Below are positions 1 through 12,358 of a DNA stretch of 64,000 bases, piece by piece (the first letter of the stretch is position 1; each line of letters opens with the position of its first letter). A program made the translations under genes and the position numbers. The DNA lies in NCBI GenBank assembly GCA_026874595.1, contig CM049322.1, positions 22,231,400 to 22,295,399 on the forward strand, read 5' to 3'. The stretch comes from Sipunculus nudus (Eukaryota > Annelida > Sipuncula > Golfingiida > Sipunculidae). A model generated the notes under the pieces. That model did no database searches. It saw nothing but the letters and a program-made list of their open reading frames with translations, and was not told the DNA's origin.

Positions 1-837
1 AATATAAGAGTTTAACTATTTATTAAAATCTAATAACAAATATAGTGCCAAATATAATTTTAATAAAAAAAGTAACAGAATCATATGATTTCTTTAAAAT
101 AATATAACTGAAATAAACGATTATTTAAATAATATTATAGAATATATTCATGAAAGCATTCATGAATACATTTTGAAAGTATTTGCATTCGTATTCAAAT
201 ACTTTAATTTTTACCTGAGTTCCAACTCTTGAAACGCATGAAATTATGGAGCACATATTCATATTCGCATTCAAATACATTTGCAAAAATTCGTAAAGGT
301 ATTTATTCAGTTTCAACCAAACAAAGATGTTGAGAATCCAGAATAAACAAAATTCATAAATTCAAATAATGATCATAAGTACCTGGTTTTATAGCTTAAT
401 TTAATATTATTTTATTATTAAAACTAATATATTCATTTTGGACTACTTTCACATCAATCTACTCATGAGACACAGTAAGAATCTAAATCAATATTATCAA
501 CTGCATCTTTTCTATCTTTAATTTCCTTCACATGATCCCTAATGATTAGTAATGAATGATATAATTATTTTTTTTATTATTAAAATTGAAATGAAAATAC
601 CATAGGTGACTGCATGGTATTATTTGGAATACATTTTCATTAATCCATACAAGATTCTTACAACATCAGTTACAGGTGTCTGAGAGGGGCTGGATGGAGC
701 TTGGGTCTGACATGGTCTCATAAAAACTTAAAGCTACAGTTTTTGGCCAATTTCTTTCAGCTTTCAAAGCTAACCAGCTGAAATCCTTATGTGTGCATGA
801 TATGAAAATAATATCAACAGTACTGACTAGAAACAGA
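1..837. other. AT-rich spacer
   Basis: Very AT-rich sequence. I see no coding exon, RNA gene or clear repeat here; the short open frames are chance stop-free stretches. Confidence 0.6.
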
Positions 838-1375
838 CGTGCCATGGTCAAATTTGGGCAAAATTTTAGGTACTGTTTTTATATTTATGCTAATAACTTA
901 TAAAATTTGAAAAATTCTGAACTAATTTTGGGTATACAATTGCATCTTGATTAAATAATGTTACATCCCTGACAAAAAATCTCTAGCTTCAGCAATCCCT
1001 TTGTTAAGGGAGTAAAAATATTTCTTGATTTTTTACAAAGTGCATTATGTTTGGGCCCATAACTTAAAGCAATTACGCAATACTGACATCATTCTGGCAT
1101 GTGCATAGAGAATGAAAAATATGTATATTATTTATGATTAAAGTCAGATCAGTGGTTTTGATATTAGGCAGTCTTGAAGTGTAACAATGGGTTTTTAATG
1201 GAAAAATGAAGTTTTTTATTAATATCTCGACGGTATTAAGTCCTAGTGACCAAATTCTTGGCATGATAGGGGATTTTAGGGACAACTAACTGTATGCAAA
1301 CTTGTATATGAGAACTGTATGTGAGAGCCCGCCTCGGGATGGAGAGCTGAGCTGTAGCAGACTGCACAACACTAT
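838..1375. repeat. Diverged direct repeat, copy 1
   Basis: This copy shares an ordered series of blocks with 1538-2110. Examples are GTGCCATGGTCAAATTTG, 'ctctagcttcag', 'acaaagtgca', 'cataactta', 'cagtggttttgatattagg' and 'aactgtatgcaaa'. The two copies are in direct orientation about 700 bp apart and clearly diverged, so this is an old tandem duplication or two copies of one dispersed element. No coding content is seen. Confidence 0.8.
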
Positions 1376-1537
1376 AGCTTGATGTAAAAAAATACTTGAC
1401 ATGGTGGTTGAAAACTAGAATAAAATCTGCGTTTTTGATCAGCTGGTTTCAAGATTTGATGTTAACAGATGAAATGCTTATGAAAACATGCTGAGGAAAT
1501 GTAATCCACAGCAGTTAAACAAAAAGAACCAAAAAAA

Positions 1538-2110
1538 GTGCCATGGTCAAATTTGAACAAAATTTAAGGTACTGATTTTATATTTATACTAATAATCTTA
1601 AAAAAAATTTTAAAATTCAGATCTGATCTAATAATCATTATTCAATTAAAGCTTGATTAGGTTATATAAAGTGTATCCCTGATAAAATGTCTCTAGCTTC
1701 AGAAGTTCTCATATTAACTAAATATATTCCTTGATATTTTACAAAGTGCATAATGTTCGGGACCATAACTTAATAAAATTACACAATACTGATATAATTT
1801 CTTGTATGTATATAGGAATTTTATCGAGAAATATGTATATAAAATATGATTAAAAACAGACCAGTGGTTTTAATATTAGGCAGCCTTGAAGTTTAACAGT
1901 GGGGTTTTAATGGAAAATTGAGTGTTTTTCTTAATATATCGAAGGAATGAAGTCTTGATGACCCAATTTTTGGTATGGTAGGCTATTCGTGGGACATCTA
2001 ACTGTATGCAAAATTTTGATTTCGTAGGTCCGACGGTTTCAAAACGTGCCCTGTTAATGGAGACGGCCAGACGACGGACAAAGGACCAGGACTATAGCTC
2101 AGATGACTTA
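1538..2110. repeat. Diverged direct repeat, copy 2
   Basis: Second copy of the unit at 838-1375. Its 3' end runs into 'gacggccagacgacggacaaagg' like sequence (2060-2085), a terminal motif typical of short dispersed repeats in marine invertebrates. The 1376-1537 spacer holds nothing recognisable. Confidence 0.8.
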
Positions 2111-3427
2111 TAGTCAGCTAAGCTAAAAATCTATGAAATAATTATAAATTATAGTGTGTCCATGTCTAAGTATATCATCGAAATTTATACATATTTTCTC
2201 TATCATTCCTCGTCTTTATAAATAAGAACTAAAACTTCTTTTTATTACTACTTAAGTTTTCACGAAATAAATAGTAATATAAATTATAATGTTATCTATT
2301 AATTTTTATTATTGCAAATTAAAAAAAAGATTGACTAGGCAGGAGATTAAATACACAATCTTACATGTGACATTTTGTTTGCTATAGCGAGGTTTCATAG
2401 AATTTGGACATAACCTCCTTGATTTAAGTTATGAGTGTCATCCTCTTCGAATAAAAGTATAAAATACAATTACAAATTCTCACAATTCCCATGAATCTAT
2501 GAATATCACGGTGACCTTCACTATCTTCTTAATCCTGAGGTTTTAAGATATTATTATCTGAACAATTGTCTCAAGTCAAATGAATAAATAAAACAAGAGT
2601 CATGGGTTCCGTATTTATCTCTATTTATCTCTTTACACACAACGGTGTGTATTGCAGCAACACATTCCTCTAATCAGCAGCTATATATGCTAAGGGACAG
2701 CGCGGCGGTAGTAGTGCTCTATTTTCCTGATAGAGCGCTCTCTTAATAAGGCCACGCAAATATAACTTGGTTATAGTATTATTTCGAATTGATCTCGATC
2801 AAACTTTAAAAGTATAAAGTATATAAAACATTCATTTTAGCTTCCTGATCGTAAAAGGTGGTGGTGTTCCTGTTATACATCATAGGACTACTTAAACATT
2901 GTTATCCGGAATACTATCAAACACTCAAATTTGTAATTCAATTTGTAAATATAAATAAAAGATCAAGTATTCCTACTTAGGATCAAGGCAGTCATTCTTT
3001 AAGTTTTTCTTTTTAAAAGTATTCCTGTTTTCAAGAGCCATAATATGCGCACATACACCAGTCTATTTGCTATAGGACCAGGGGCAGAGCAATCGGATAA
3101 AATTGAATCAATGGAATTGAAACATGCGACATTTAACTTGTATTAGAATATTTATGCGGATATTGTCATAGAAATTAGGTGGTATATAACAAGGAACGCT
3201 TCCATCATATAACCGTGTTCTTGAGAGAACATTATTGTATCCGCCATAACAGAGTTTTGCGGGTACTATGTTTTCAGTTGCACGCCGCCGCGGCCGCCGC
3301 ATAGGTTTCCGAGAACTCGCTTGGCAGGATTTTTAAAATTCGGAATTATGATCGGGTCACGTGTGAACTGCGGCCCCCTCATTTTTGGTTGACCTCTGAC
3401 TTTTCCTCTCTGCCCAGCGTCTATTGG
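2111..3427. other. AT-rich spacer
   Basis: No exon is supported. One small GC-rich island (3281-3301, CGCCGCGGCCGCCGC) stands out from its surroundings and precedes the degenerate tandem family. Confidence 0.5.
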
Positions 3428-4690
3428 TGCGTCTGTTTCCACACATGAACCCACATATCTCGTGAACCATTTGACCGATCGGGTTGAAATGTTGTATGCT
3501 TGTAGCTTTTGGATAGCTTTATATTATATAAAAAACTGGTGCCGCCACCTGCAACAATTTTTTGCACATTTTCCATCTGTTCATCTGCTTTGGATTAAAA
3601 TCACTTCTACCTCTGCAGTGGTTGGACTCATTTACCTGAAATTTTGCATGTTTATACATCTTAGGTATCTCTTTAGATTTTATGACAGATGGCGCCATTT
3701 ACATTCACGTTTACGCTGCAGACATCCAAACTCGTATCTCGGGAACCGTTTGACCGATTGGGCCAAAATTGTGCATGTATATAGATCTTGTATAGCTCTT
3801 GATAATATGTGACACAGGTGGCGCCACCTATAGATATTTTGCATAACGTCCATTTGTTTGTCCGCTTTTGGTTAAAATTACTCATATCTCTCCAGCGTGT
3901 GCATTTATTCACCTGAAATTTTGCACGTTTATATATCTGGGGTAGTTTTTTTCATTTATATGGCAGGTGGCACCACCTACATTCACGTTTATGCTGCAGA
4001 CATTCATGCAAATATCTCAGGACTGGTTTGACATATAAGCCTGATACTTTGCATGTGCATAGATCTTACTGCTGTGCCCTTATTTTTGGTTGATCTCTGA
4101 CCATTCCTCTCTGCCCAATGTCTATTTGTGCGTCTTTTCCCACAAATAAAGCCACATTTCAGAAATATTTGATTGATCGGGTTAAAATTTTGTATGATTG
4201 TAGCTCTTGGTAACCGTTTTTGCACAATGTCCATCTGTTTGTCTGCCTTGGGTTAAAATAACTCATATCTCAGCATTGGTTTGACTTATCAGCCCTAAAT
4301 ATTGCATTTGCATATGAATACATCTTGGATAGTTTTTTATGACACGTGGCGCCACCTACATTCCCGTTTATACTGCAGACATCCATGCTAATATCTCAAG
4401 ACTGGTTTGACATCGGCTTGAAATTTTGCATGTGTATAGATCTAACATGGCTCTTTTATATACACAAAACTGATGGTGCCATCGGCAACCATTTTCAGCC
4501 AGTTGCTCTCTCCGATGGCACATAAGTTTCCGGAAAATCAGCATATGTTGGACTATCTGCCTGGAATTTTGCATGTGTCCAAATCTTGGATAGCTTTTTG
4601 ATTTTATCACATTTTCATCACAACGCTGATATAACTTAAACCCTTCATGGCCTTGAACATCCCAACATGAATATGATAAAAAATCTCTTT
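3428..4690. repeat. Degenerate tandem family, units ~270-380 bp
   Basis: The same phrases recur several times in direct order: 'gcgccacctacattcacg', 'gctgcagacatccat' (about 3715, 3991, 4372), 'atatctcgggaaccgtttgac', 'gaaattttgcatgt' and 'tttgtccgctttggttaaaa'. Units are diverged and of unequal length, so this is an old tandem array. Open frames over it (3462-3812 plus, 4368-4709 minus) are by-products of the repeat. Confidence 0.75.
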
Positions 4691-4704
4691 CTCTCACACA
4701 CACA

Positions 4705-4707
<3 letters not shown>

Positions 4708-4757
<50 letters not shown>
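4708..4757. repeat. (TA)n microsatellite
   Basis: About 25 TA repeats, preceded by (CA)n. Confidence 0.98.
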
Positions 4758-4760
<3 letters not shown>

Positions 4761-4926
4761 TGCAGATTATCTTCAATAAACATTTATGTGTTCAATGTTA
4801 AATGACTTTTCACCTAAGCTTTTAATTATATAAATATATAGGACTCAAGTTTTTTTTAGACAATTTTACTGTCATTTTTTACTACGTTTTACTAAAAATG
4901 TCTGAAAATATTTATTCCTTTATATT

Positions 4927-4928
<2 letters not shown>

Positions 4929-4979
<51 letters not shown>
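4929..4979. repeat. (TA)n microsatellite
   Basis: About 25 TA repeats. The Ile-Tyr peptide read across it is not a gene. Confidence 0.98.
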
Positions 4980-4983
<4 letters not shown>

Positions 4984-5556
4984 AACCTAATAACAACAGA
5001 TCACGTAGTCGTGAGGAGCATAAATTTTGTTATGGAGACAAAAGAAAATCAGTAAGGCAGCTTGAAATGTTTCGGGGAATGAATACAGAAGTCAGTGGTT
5101 TTTTTGTTAACAAATAATCATAATTCTTATAATTATTAAAACAATCCTAACATTACAACACACTAAATCAGTACGATTACTCAGTATAACAACAGTACAA
5201 CAGCAAATCAATACAATTAAACAGTATAATAAATAAAGTGTACAGTACCAGAGTATCCGGATCCTAGGCTTTGATTCGGGATACCACCACTGGATACCAC
5301 CTCGCTGGTTATCAGTTTCTGACCTCCAAAACAACACAACCATATATCTATATATAACTTCTCACTCGAAACATCTAGAATAGAATTACAAAGAACAATA
5401 CACACATACGCGACAGTTCTAGATTACAAGAACGCTGTGTTTCCACGCTTCAGACCCCCACACACGAGCAAGCACCCGGTCATGCGATGCTGCTATAGAA
5501 TCAAGTAAGTGTCAACAACACATGTAACACCCCTGCGCACAAAAAAAAATCAGGGA

Positions 5557-5560
<4 letters not shown>
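4980..5560. other. Spacer
   Basis: No splice-bounded exon or repeat family recognised. Confidence 0.5.

Positions 5561-5609
<49 letters not shown>
5561..5609. repeat. (TA)n microsatellite
   Basis: About 24 TA repeats. Confidence 0.98.
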
Positions 5610-5613
<4 letters not shown>

Positions 5614-5948
5614 TAAATACAGTGCTTTCTGTCATTATCTTGTACTTAATTTGTCACCCCACAAAACACTTCAATAGTGCTGCACACCTCATTCCATACT
5701 CCATTACACTTTAATCCAGCCCTCACTTTGTCTACACCATTCTGATTTCGGTGGATACACGCAGTCACTTGTCTACTACCCGTATTCTAGTTTTATATTG
5801 ATTTTAACAACGTTAACAAACTAAACATTTTATCCAGATAAGCGTTAAGTATACGTTATGTTTGCAGTCATTTGTTTAACTGTACGTTTAACTGTTTACA
5901 AATGTGAACAAACTGAATTTATTCCCATTGGCCTTTTGCGGTGTATTA

Positions 5949-6021
5949 TGACGTCGTTACTCTTTTATTGCGGTCCCTATTGGCCCAGCGCAAGATGCCT
6001 TGCATGGGGGAGGTATTTTAT
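5949..6021 (+). promoter_or_regulatory. Possible promoter of the coiled-coil FReD first exon
   Basis: Upstream of the ATG at 6068 lie a CRE-like TGACGTCG (5949-5956), an inverted CCAAT box ATTGG (5979-5983) and a TATA-like TATTTTAT (6014-6021). Their order and spacing fit a Pol II promoter with a start near 6045. Each motif is short, so this is suggestive only. An open frame runs through the region from 5858, but the signal-peptide-like start at 6068 is preferred. Confidence 0.25.
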
Positions 6022-6067
6022 CTACTCCTATATCGCAAATGCGGGAGTCCTTGCTTCAGACAGCACA

Positions 6068-6671
6068 ATGGCTTCTTGGATGACAGCGTGTCTGTTCGTG
6101 TGCCTCCTCTCTGAATATCTGGGGGTGCCGCTTGGAAAAGACACAGTGAGACAAGTCAACTTTGACCATGCAAGTATCAATAATCTGATCATGAATATTG
6201 CTTGGCCAAAGGACCAAGAAACCCGTGAAGCAAGTAGTAAAGCTGTAACCGGAAAGACAACAACAACAACATCCCTCTATAACGGAAACAGACACACGGA
6301 TCACGAAGCCCAGCTGAACAGCATCATGGAATTCCTCCGTCGGTTCATCGTCAGCGCCAACAGCAAACTCGACCTACTACTGAAGTCCGGGGACGAGAAA
6401 CATCGTGATATTATTGCAAATTCAAAAACTCAGGTGGAGGGCATTTCAAATAAAATAGATGAGATGACGTCACGCCTGAATCAGAGTGAGCACGAAGAGA
6501 ACATTATACGTGCCATATACGATATTAAAGCTCAGATAAGAAAGGTGCTAAGTGAAAAAGATGACAACGGGACTGACATACGTATCGAGATGCTGAATGC
6601 TACCTTGGGCAGTATGCAGCAGGACATGGATAAGATACTTAAAGATATAGAAGTACATCACCACCCGAAAG
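6068..6671 (+). CDS. Secretory leader plus coiled-coil exon, likely first exon of a FReD lectin
   Basis: A single exon encodes 201 complete codons plus one base. The start at 6068 (MASWMTACLFVCLL) is chosen over the upstream in-frame ATG at 5858 because it opens directly into a hydrophobic signal-peptide-like segment (residues ~5-22). Residues ~82-195 are charged and heptad-like (for example NSKLDLLLKSGDE and GISNKIDEMTSRLNQ), consistent with a coiled coil. Three N-glycosylation sequons are visible: NQS 138, NGT 167 and NAT 177. The exon ends AAAG|GTAAGG, a good donor in phase 1. Joining it to the phase-1 acceptor at 30354 gives ...HHHPK-DCSEVFK..., the usual 'P-K/R-D-C' entry to a fibrinogen domain. 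I infer an oligomerising stalk of a secreted lectin. The ~23.7 kb intron this needs is unproven, and another 3' partner is possible. Confidence 0.6.
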
Positions 6672-6773
6672 GTAAGGAAACACGCAAATTTACCAAAATT
6701 ATAAATAATAATCTTTGAAACAGAGCATATACTACATCAGCCAGAGGGTTGGCAGGTACTAAACAGGTGACAA

Positions 6774-7816
6774 TTTATTTATTTATTTATTATTTATTAA
6801 AACATATTTATACAGGGTAACCCGTTCAGACAAGATAGTCTGATCAGCCACATGTCGGGCCCTGTTTGGATATACAGTTTATTCAATGTATAAAACATGT
6901 AAAATGCAATTAGAATTAATAAAAGTGACTAAAGAAAAAATTATGCACCAAGATGAGAAATTTAACATGATAATATATAACTATGACATTTAACGTATTA
7001 TACAGCAAGATGTGATATTAAACATAAATATAAAACTCTGACATGCAACGTAATATACAAGGCAATCATGAGTGTGACATAAATATGAAATATAACAGAG
7101 TTTGAAATAGCATGCAATATATGACATATAAAGCGCAGAGGTTTATTACATGATACTTTTTTAAAGACCTGTAAGGAGGAGCAGTTTCTTTGAGATTCAT
7201 TTAATGTGTTCCAAAAAATAGGACCTCGGCATAAAAATGATTTCTTTAAGTAGTCTGTCCGAGGATTGGGTACATATAATTTATTGGAATAGCTATTGCG
7301 TGTGTCATGTTGGTGGACTTGGCGAACAAACGTGAACCGGTCGGCCATATAGGATGGGCTTAAGTTATTCAGACATTTAAACATAAGGATGCGAGTCAAA
7401 TATTCATGTCGTTGTTCAACTGATTTAATGCCAAGGGACTGACGGATAGCTGTTATGCTACATTCATGATTAAAATTGTGACTTATAATACGTGCGGTTC
7501 GATTTTGGAGACTTTGAATGGGAGTAAGACATGAAGAAGGCGCATTTCCTCAGATTGTGAGGCCATAGTGAATATGTGGCTGAATCAGGCCAGTGTACAT
7601 TTTCAATGCAGTGTCTCGAGGTATGTATCGACTGCACCTAAAGAGTGCACCTACTTTAGAGGAGAGCTTTGCATACCTGTTCAGAGTGATCAGACTAGTT
7701 AGGTTTTCATTAAGCACTAACCCCAAGTAAGTGATACTGTTAGATTGTTTGATGGGCTGGTCAAATGGTCAAAGTCTCCATAGAACGGGATCTGAAGAGG
7801 ATGGTTGATGTTTTTT
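6774..7816 (-). mobile_element. LINE 'A', 3' part (RT thumb to 3' tail)
   Basis: Read on the minus strand, this encodes the end of a non-LTR reverse transcriptase. It starts KTSTILFRSRSM, continues with YLGLVLNENLTSL, RYAKLSSKVGALFRCSRYIP and LIQPHIHYG, and ends with the typical C-terminal block (LFKCLNNLSPSYM, HDTRNSYSNKLYVPNPRTD, GPIFWNTLNES). A TGA interrupts the frame after HYGLTI, and other stops occur, so it is dead. The element ends at a (TTTA)n tract (~6775-6800), a microsatellite tail as in CR1/L2/Jockey-type LINEs. Its 5' half lies at 22995-23960, on the other side of a 15.2 kb insertion. Confidence 0.85.
6998..7810 (-). pseudogene. C-terminal RT coding remnant of LINE A
   Basis: Degenerate coding sequence for the region after the RT catalytic core. 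The longest clean frame is 6998-7399, and an in-frame continuation can be read upstream to ~7810 with at least one stop codon. Family knowledge: this segment (YLG motif, 'TRNS..L..P..RT...K.SF..RG...WN.L') is shared by CR1/Jockey-like LINEs. The exact clade was not determined. Confidence 0.8.
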
Positions 7817-8095
7817 GCTTGCCGGAAATCTTCGATTTCGGCAAGCATATTGCTCAGTTGCGTATGTCTGTTTGTTGCTTGCCGGAAGATTTCCGGCAAG
7901 CATGTTGGTCAGTTGCGTATGTCCATTTGTCTGTTTTTTTGTTGCTTGCCGGAAATCTTCGATTTCGGCAAGTTGGTTGGTCAGTTGCGTATGTCCATTT
8001 GTCTGTTTTTTTGTTTTTTGCTTGCCGGAATCAAAGATTTCGGCAAGCATATTGCTCAGTTGCGTATGTCTGTTTGTCTGTCTGTCTGTTTGTTT
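7817..8095 (+). repeat. Four tandem copies of the hairpin end unit
   Basis: Units of 60-76 bp start at 7817, 7877, 7944 and 8020. Each has a GCTTGCC/GGCAAGC hairpin followed by 'attgctcagttgcgtatgtc' and a (TGTT)n or (TCTG)n run. The second copy is a perfect 11 bp stem (GCTTGCCGGAA-gat-TTCCGGCAAGC). The third has lost the final C of its right arm. Confidence 0.9.
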
Positions 8096-9229
8096 GTCTG
8101 CACTCTCCTGGCCACAATTTTGCCACAATCACCTTGAAACTTACAGGGATGATGAAAAACATAATTTCTAGGTGCCCTATTGTTTTTGGTTAAAATAGGT
8201 CAAAGGTCAAGGTCAAGGTCACGACAGGTATGGTTAACGGTTTTTGCACTATAACTTCGCCATAAATAGTTTTATCCACTTCTGCAATAGCTCATTTTTT
8301 TCGTCATCACCTGGCCTTTCTTTTGACATGTAGCTTACTTAAATTTGCTGTTACCATGGTTACGCAATTTTGAGGAGAAATCATGGAATTTCGTGATATT
8401 TTTCAAATTTGCAGCAATCGTACTGATTCTGAGATATTTTATGTAACACAAGAATATCTCGAAATTGTTTTTTCAGATTTTGGAAATGGCCGCCAGGGGG
8501 CGTTGCAGATGAAAAAACATGAAAATTTGTTTTGGTGCTATACCTCCAGAACTATTAAACATTGGGCCATTTCCATCACAGCACCTTCAACTGGGGTCCA
8601 TGGGCTTATTTTTGCGCATAGGTGCCAAAGTGCGCTATTGCCAGATTTCTCTATTTTTGGGGTAAAACTTTTGAATTTTGAAAATATGCAGTTTTCAGCT
8701 TCTAACTCTGTCAGCTTTTATGCTGGAGAGGTCAATTTTTTTGCATCTTGTAGCCCTTGGTGAGCTCTCGGAGATCCAATCAAAAATCTTGCAAAATCTC
8801 GCACCGTTTCTCGTCAAACGAGAGTCTTCGAGATTTCATTAAATATGACCTACAGGTTGCATTTTTTTAACAATGGCTTTGAAATTGATATATTTTGTGT
8901 TATTTATAAATATCTGGAAATCAGATTTTCATTTTTTGGAAATAGCCACCAGGGGGCGTGGTACCTGAAACACTGTAACATATCATTTTTCTGCAATATC
9001 TAAAATAATTTTAAACATGGCACAATTTTTATCGTTGTATCTTAAACTAGGAACATTGGCTTATTCCTCCACACATGTAGCTTTGTGCTGCCGTTACCAT
9101 GGTTACCAAATTTGTGGGTTAAACGACGATCTGAAAATATGCAGTTTTTGGCTTCTATCTCGGTTAATATTTATGTTTCAAGGGTCTAGTTTTTTGCATA
9201 AGGCTGCTTCCCCTTGGTTCTAAGTCATT
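8096..9229 (+). repeat. Segment A body of the composite array
   Basis: Begins 'ctgcactctcctggccacaa' and contains the AGGTCAAAGGTCA block (8197-8209), GTTACCATGGTTAC (8350-8363) and two CTCF-like motifs (8490-8504, 8946-8960). It is near-identical to 16160-17340 and 19545-20720. The frame at 8383-8763 (MEFRDIFQICSNRTD...) is preserved in the other copies only because they are recent duplicates. I see no domain in it and do not call it a gene. Confidence 0.85.
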
Positions 9230-10066
9230 CAATTGCAAGTCTCGTCAAATTTCGCTCGGTTTATCGTCAAACGAGAAAAAACGAGATTTCACGGAAATGC
9301 TTATAACTCGGCGACTTTTACAGCTACACAGGTCTAGTTTTCGGCATTTCATAACATATGTCCAGCTTGACACGCCAGAAAAGAAATCAGGCCAAATCTC
9401 GCACCATATCTCGTCAAGCGAGAAAAAAACGAGATATCATGGAAATGTTTATAACTAGGCGACTTTTACAGCTACTCAGGTCTAGTTTTTGGCATTTGGT
9501 AACATTTGGCCAACTTGACATAGTAAAACTGCGATACTTGGCGAAATCTCGCACTACATCTGGTCAAATGTGGAAAAACGAGATTTCACAGAAATGCATA
9601 TAAGTCGGCGACTTTCACGGCTAGACAGGTCTAGTTTTTGGCATTCATTAACATTTGGACGGCTTGACATGACAAACCTGCAAGACTGGCCAAATCTCGC
9701 ACCATATCTCGTCAAACGATAAAAAAGGAGATTTCACAGAAATGCTAATAACTCGGCAACTTTTACAGCTAGACAGATGTAGTTTTCGCCATTTCATAAC
9801 ATTTAGAGAGTTTGATATGGCAAATCTACAAGACTGGCCAAATCCTGCACCATATCTCGTCAAACGAGAAATCACGAGAGTACACGGAAATGCTTATAAC
9901 TCGGCTACTTTTACAGCTAGACGGATCTAGTTTTCGCCATTTCGTAACGTTTGGCCGTCTTGACATAATAAAACTGCTCGTCTTGCCAAATCTCGTACTA
10001 TATCTCGACAAGCGAGAAAAAAACATGATTTCACGTAAATGCTGATAACACGGCGACTTTTGCAGC
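9230..10066 (+). repeat. ~148 bp tandem array 1
   Basis: About five to six copies of the core unit: 'ggtctagttttcggcattt' ... 'cttgacatgac' ... 'aaatctcgcacc' ... TCTCGTCAAACGAGA ... 'gagatttcacggaaatgct' ... 'aactcggcgacttttacagc'. Copies here are more diverged than in the later arrays. Confidence 0.9.
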
Positions 10067-10122
10067 TAGTTTGTTGCTTGCCGAATTCAAAGATTTCGGC
10101 AAGCATGTTGGTCAGTTGCGTA

Positions 10123-10140
<18 letters not shown>
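10067..10140 (+). repeat. Internal hairpin end unit
   Basis: Hairpin at 10076-10104 (GCTTGCCGAATTC-aaa-GATTTCGGCAAGC, imperfect), directly after array 1 and the tetranucleotide CTAG. It is followed by the same 'cagttgcgtatgtc' and a (TCTG)n run. It marks an internal junction between concatenated units. Confidence 0.8.
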
Positions 10141-10161
<21 letters not shown>

Positions 10162-12358
10162 TGGTTTGTTTGTCTGCACTGTCCTGGCCACAATTTTGCC
10201 ACAATCACCTTGAAACTTTCAGAGATGATGGAGAATTTCTAGGTGCCTTATTGTTTTTGGTTAAAATAGGTTAAAGGTCAAGGTCAAGGCCATCGAAAAT
10301 CCTCGAAAACTTATTTTCCTCATAACTTGGTCAAAAATTGTCGTATCAACCTCATTCTTACCCCATTTTGTTCGTCTTTCCATTGCCCATATCCTGGTAT
10401 GATCAACCTTTGTTGGCCTTGTGTCACCTTGTCAGTATGTCTGTCTGTTTCAGGGTTGTTGTCAATTTTGTCAACGGCCTTGTTGTTCTTTCTGACATTT
10501 AGCACTCTCCTGCCCACAATTTTGCCACAATCACCTTGAAACTTTCAGATATGATGGGCAACCAAAATTCTAGGTGCCCTATTGTTTTTGGCCCAAATAG
10601 GTCAAAGGTCAAGGTCGAGGTCATCAAAAGTATACAAAACAGGTTTTTCTTCATATCTTTGTAACTGTTAGTCGTATCTACTTGAACTATAGCTCATTTT
10701 AATCGTCATCCAATGGCCTTTCTTCTGGTGGGTACTTGACTCAAATTTGCCGTTTCCATGGTAACACATTTTCGGGGGAAAATTATCATATTTGAAAATC
10801 AATGGACTAATTTGTCAGTTTTAATGCTAGAGAGGTCTAGTTTTTTCCTTTAGGTTGCATTCGTTTAATACTACATGATTTTATTAAAAGTCTGGCAATA
10901 TCTCGTAAGATAGCTCATCAAACGAGATATTTCGAGATTTCATTAATCTTGCCCTGGAGGCCACAGTTTTGCAGGAATTTTTTTAAAACTGATATATTTC
11001 AAGTCTTACCCTCGTATTTTAAATTTGTTTTTTTCATTTTTTTGGATAGGGCCGCTAGGGGGCGCTGGATGCGAACCTCCCCAACATCATATATTTTGGT
11101 CATATCTCCAAAATTATAAGCCTCAATTACATAAACTATAGCTTATTTTCTTCCTCTGAGTCTTCTCCATAACCTGGTGTAGTCATCTGGTCACAATTTT
11201 GTGTCACTTTGTCAGTGTGTCTGTCTGTTTGATCGTTGTCCTCAAATTCGCCTGCTTGCTCTTGCGTCTCACATATAGCATTCTACAGCCCACAGTTTTG
11301 AAAGAATCCTTTTGAAACTATTACATCTTAAGTCTTACACTAATATCTCGAAACCAATTTTTCATTTTCTGGATATGGCCGCTAGGGGGCGCTGAACTCG
11401 AACCTCTCCCAACATATCATGCTTTGGCAATATCTCCAAAACTATAAACCTCAGTTATATAAACTGTAGCTGTTTTCTTCCTTTGAGTCTTCTGCATACC
11501 TTGGAGTAGCCATCTGGACTCAATCTCGAGTCACTTTGTCAGTGTGTCTGTCTGTTTGTCAGTTGTTCTCAAATTCGCCTGCTTGCTGGTTCTTGCGTCT
11601 CACATATAGCATTCTATAGGCCACAGTTTTGATGGAATCCTTTTGAAACTATTACACCTTATGTCTTACACTAATATCTCGAAATAAATTTTTCATTTTC
11701 CGGATATGGCCACTAGTGGGCGCTGCACACAACCCTCACACACATACCATTGTATTGGCCATATCTCTACACCCAAAGCCTCAGTTACATAAACTATAGC
11801 TTATTTTCTTCCTTTGAGTCTTTTCCATAACCTGATTAAGGCATGTGGTTTCAATCTTCTGTCACTCTCAGTGTGTCCATCTGTTTGTCCGTTATCCTCA
11901 AAGTCGCCTGCTTGCTGGTTCTTACGCCGTACATATAGCATTCTACAGGCCACAGCTTTGACGGAATCCTTTTGAAACTGGGACATCTCATGTCATACTC
12001 TAATAATACGAAACGCGTTTGTCGTTTTTGGAATATGTCCGCTAGAGGGCGCTACAGTCGAACCTCCCAAGTATATAATTAATTCGCCATACCTCCAAAA
12101 CTATTAATCTAAATTACATAAATTATAACTCATTTTCTTCCTTTGAATCTTCTCCATAACTAGGTTAAGTCATCTGGTGTCAATCTTGTCTCACAAAGTC
12201 AGTATGTCTGTCTGTTCGTCTTTTGTTGTCGCCTTTGTCTGCTTGCCTGTTCTTTTGTCTCATATGTCATTCTACTGGCCACATATTCTCAGCAATGGCC
12301 CTGAGAGTCATTCCATTGATAGAAAACCGACAAAATGTTCTGTCTGTCCGTCTGTGTT
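10141..12358 (+). repeat. ~330 bp tandem repeats, array 1
   Basis: Four diverged units, each with a 'ccgctagggggcgct'-type block (11052, 11379, 11710, 12039), 'cagtttygatggaatccttttgaaact' type sequence, 'cctcagttacataaactatagc' and '(gtctgtctgtttg)'. An AGGTCAAAGGTCA block (10599-10611) and a perfect X-box-like GTTTCCATGGTAAC (10752-10765) precede them. The same array recurs at 21.2-22.95 kb. Confidence 0.85.

Noticed and set aside
3462-3812. 116-codon plus-strand frame
   Set aside because: It lies entirely within a degenerate tandem repeat, with no motif.
4926-5117. Ile-Tyr repeat ORFs over (TA)n tracts (also at 25.0, 28.7, 41.5, 45.5 and 50.3 kb)
   Set aside because: Microsatellite artefacts.
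8383-8763. Conserved 99-157 codon frames in the A/D/F bodies (MEFRDIFQICSNRTD..., MALKLIYFVLF...)
   Set aside because: Retained only among recent duplicates. No domain or splice context, frames shift between copies, and the sequence belongs to the repeat.
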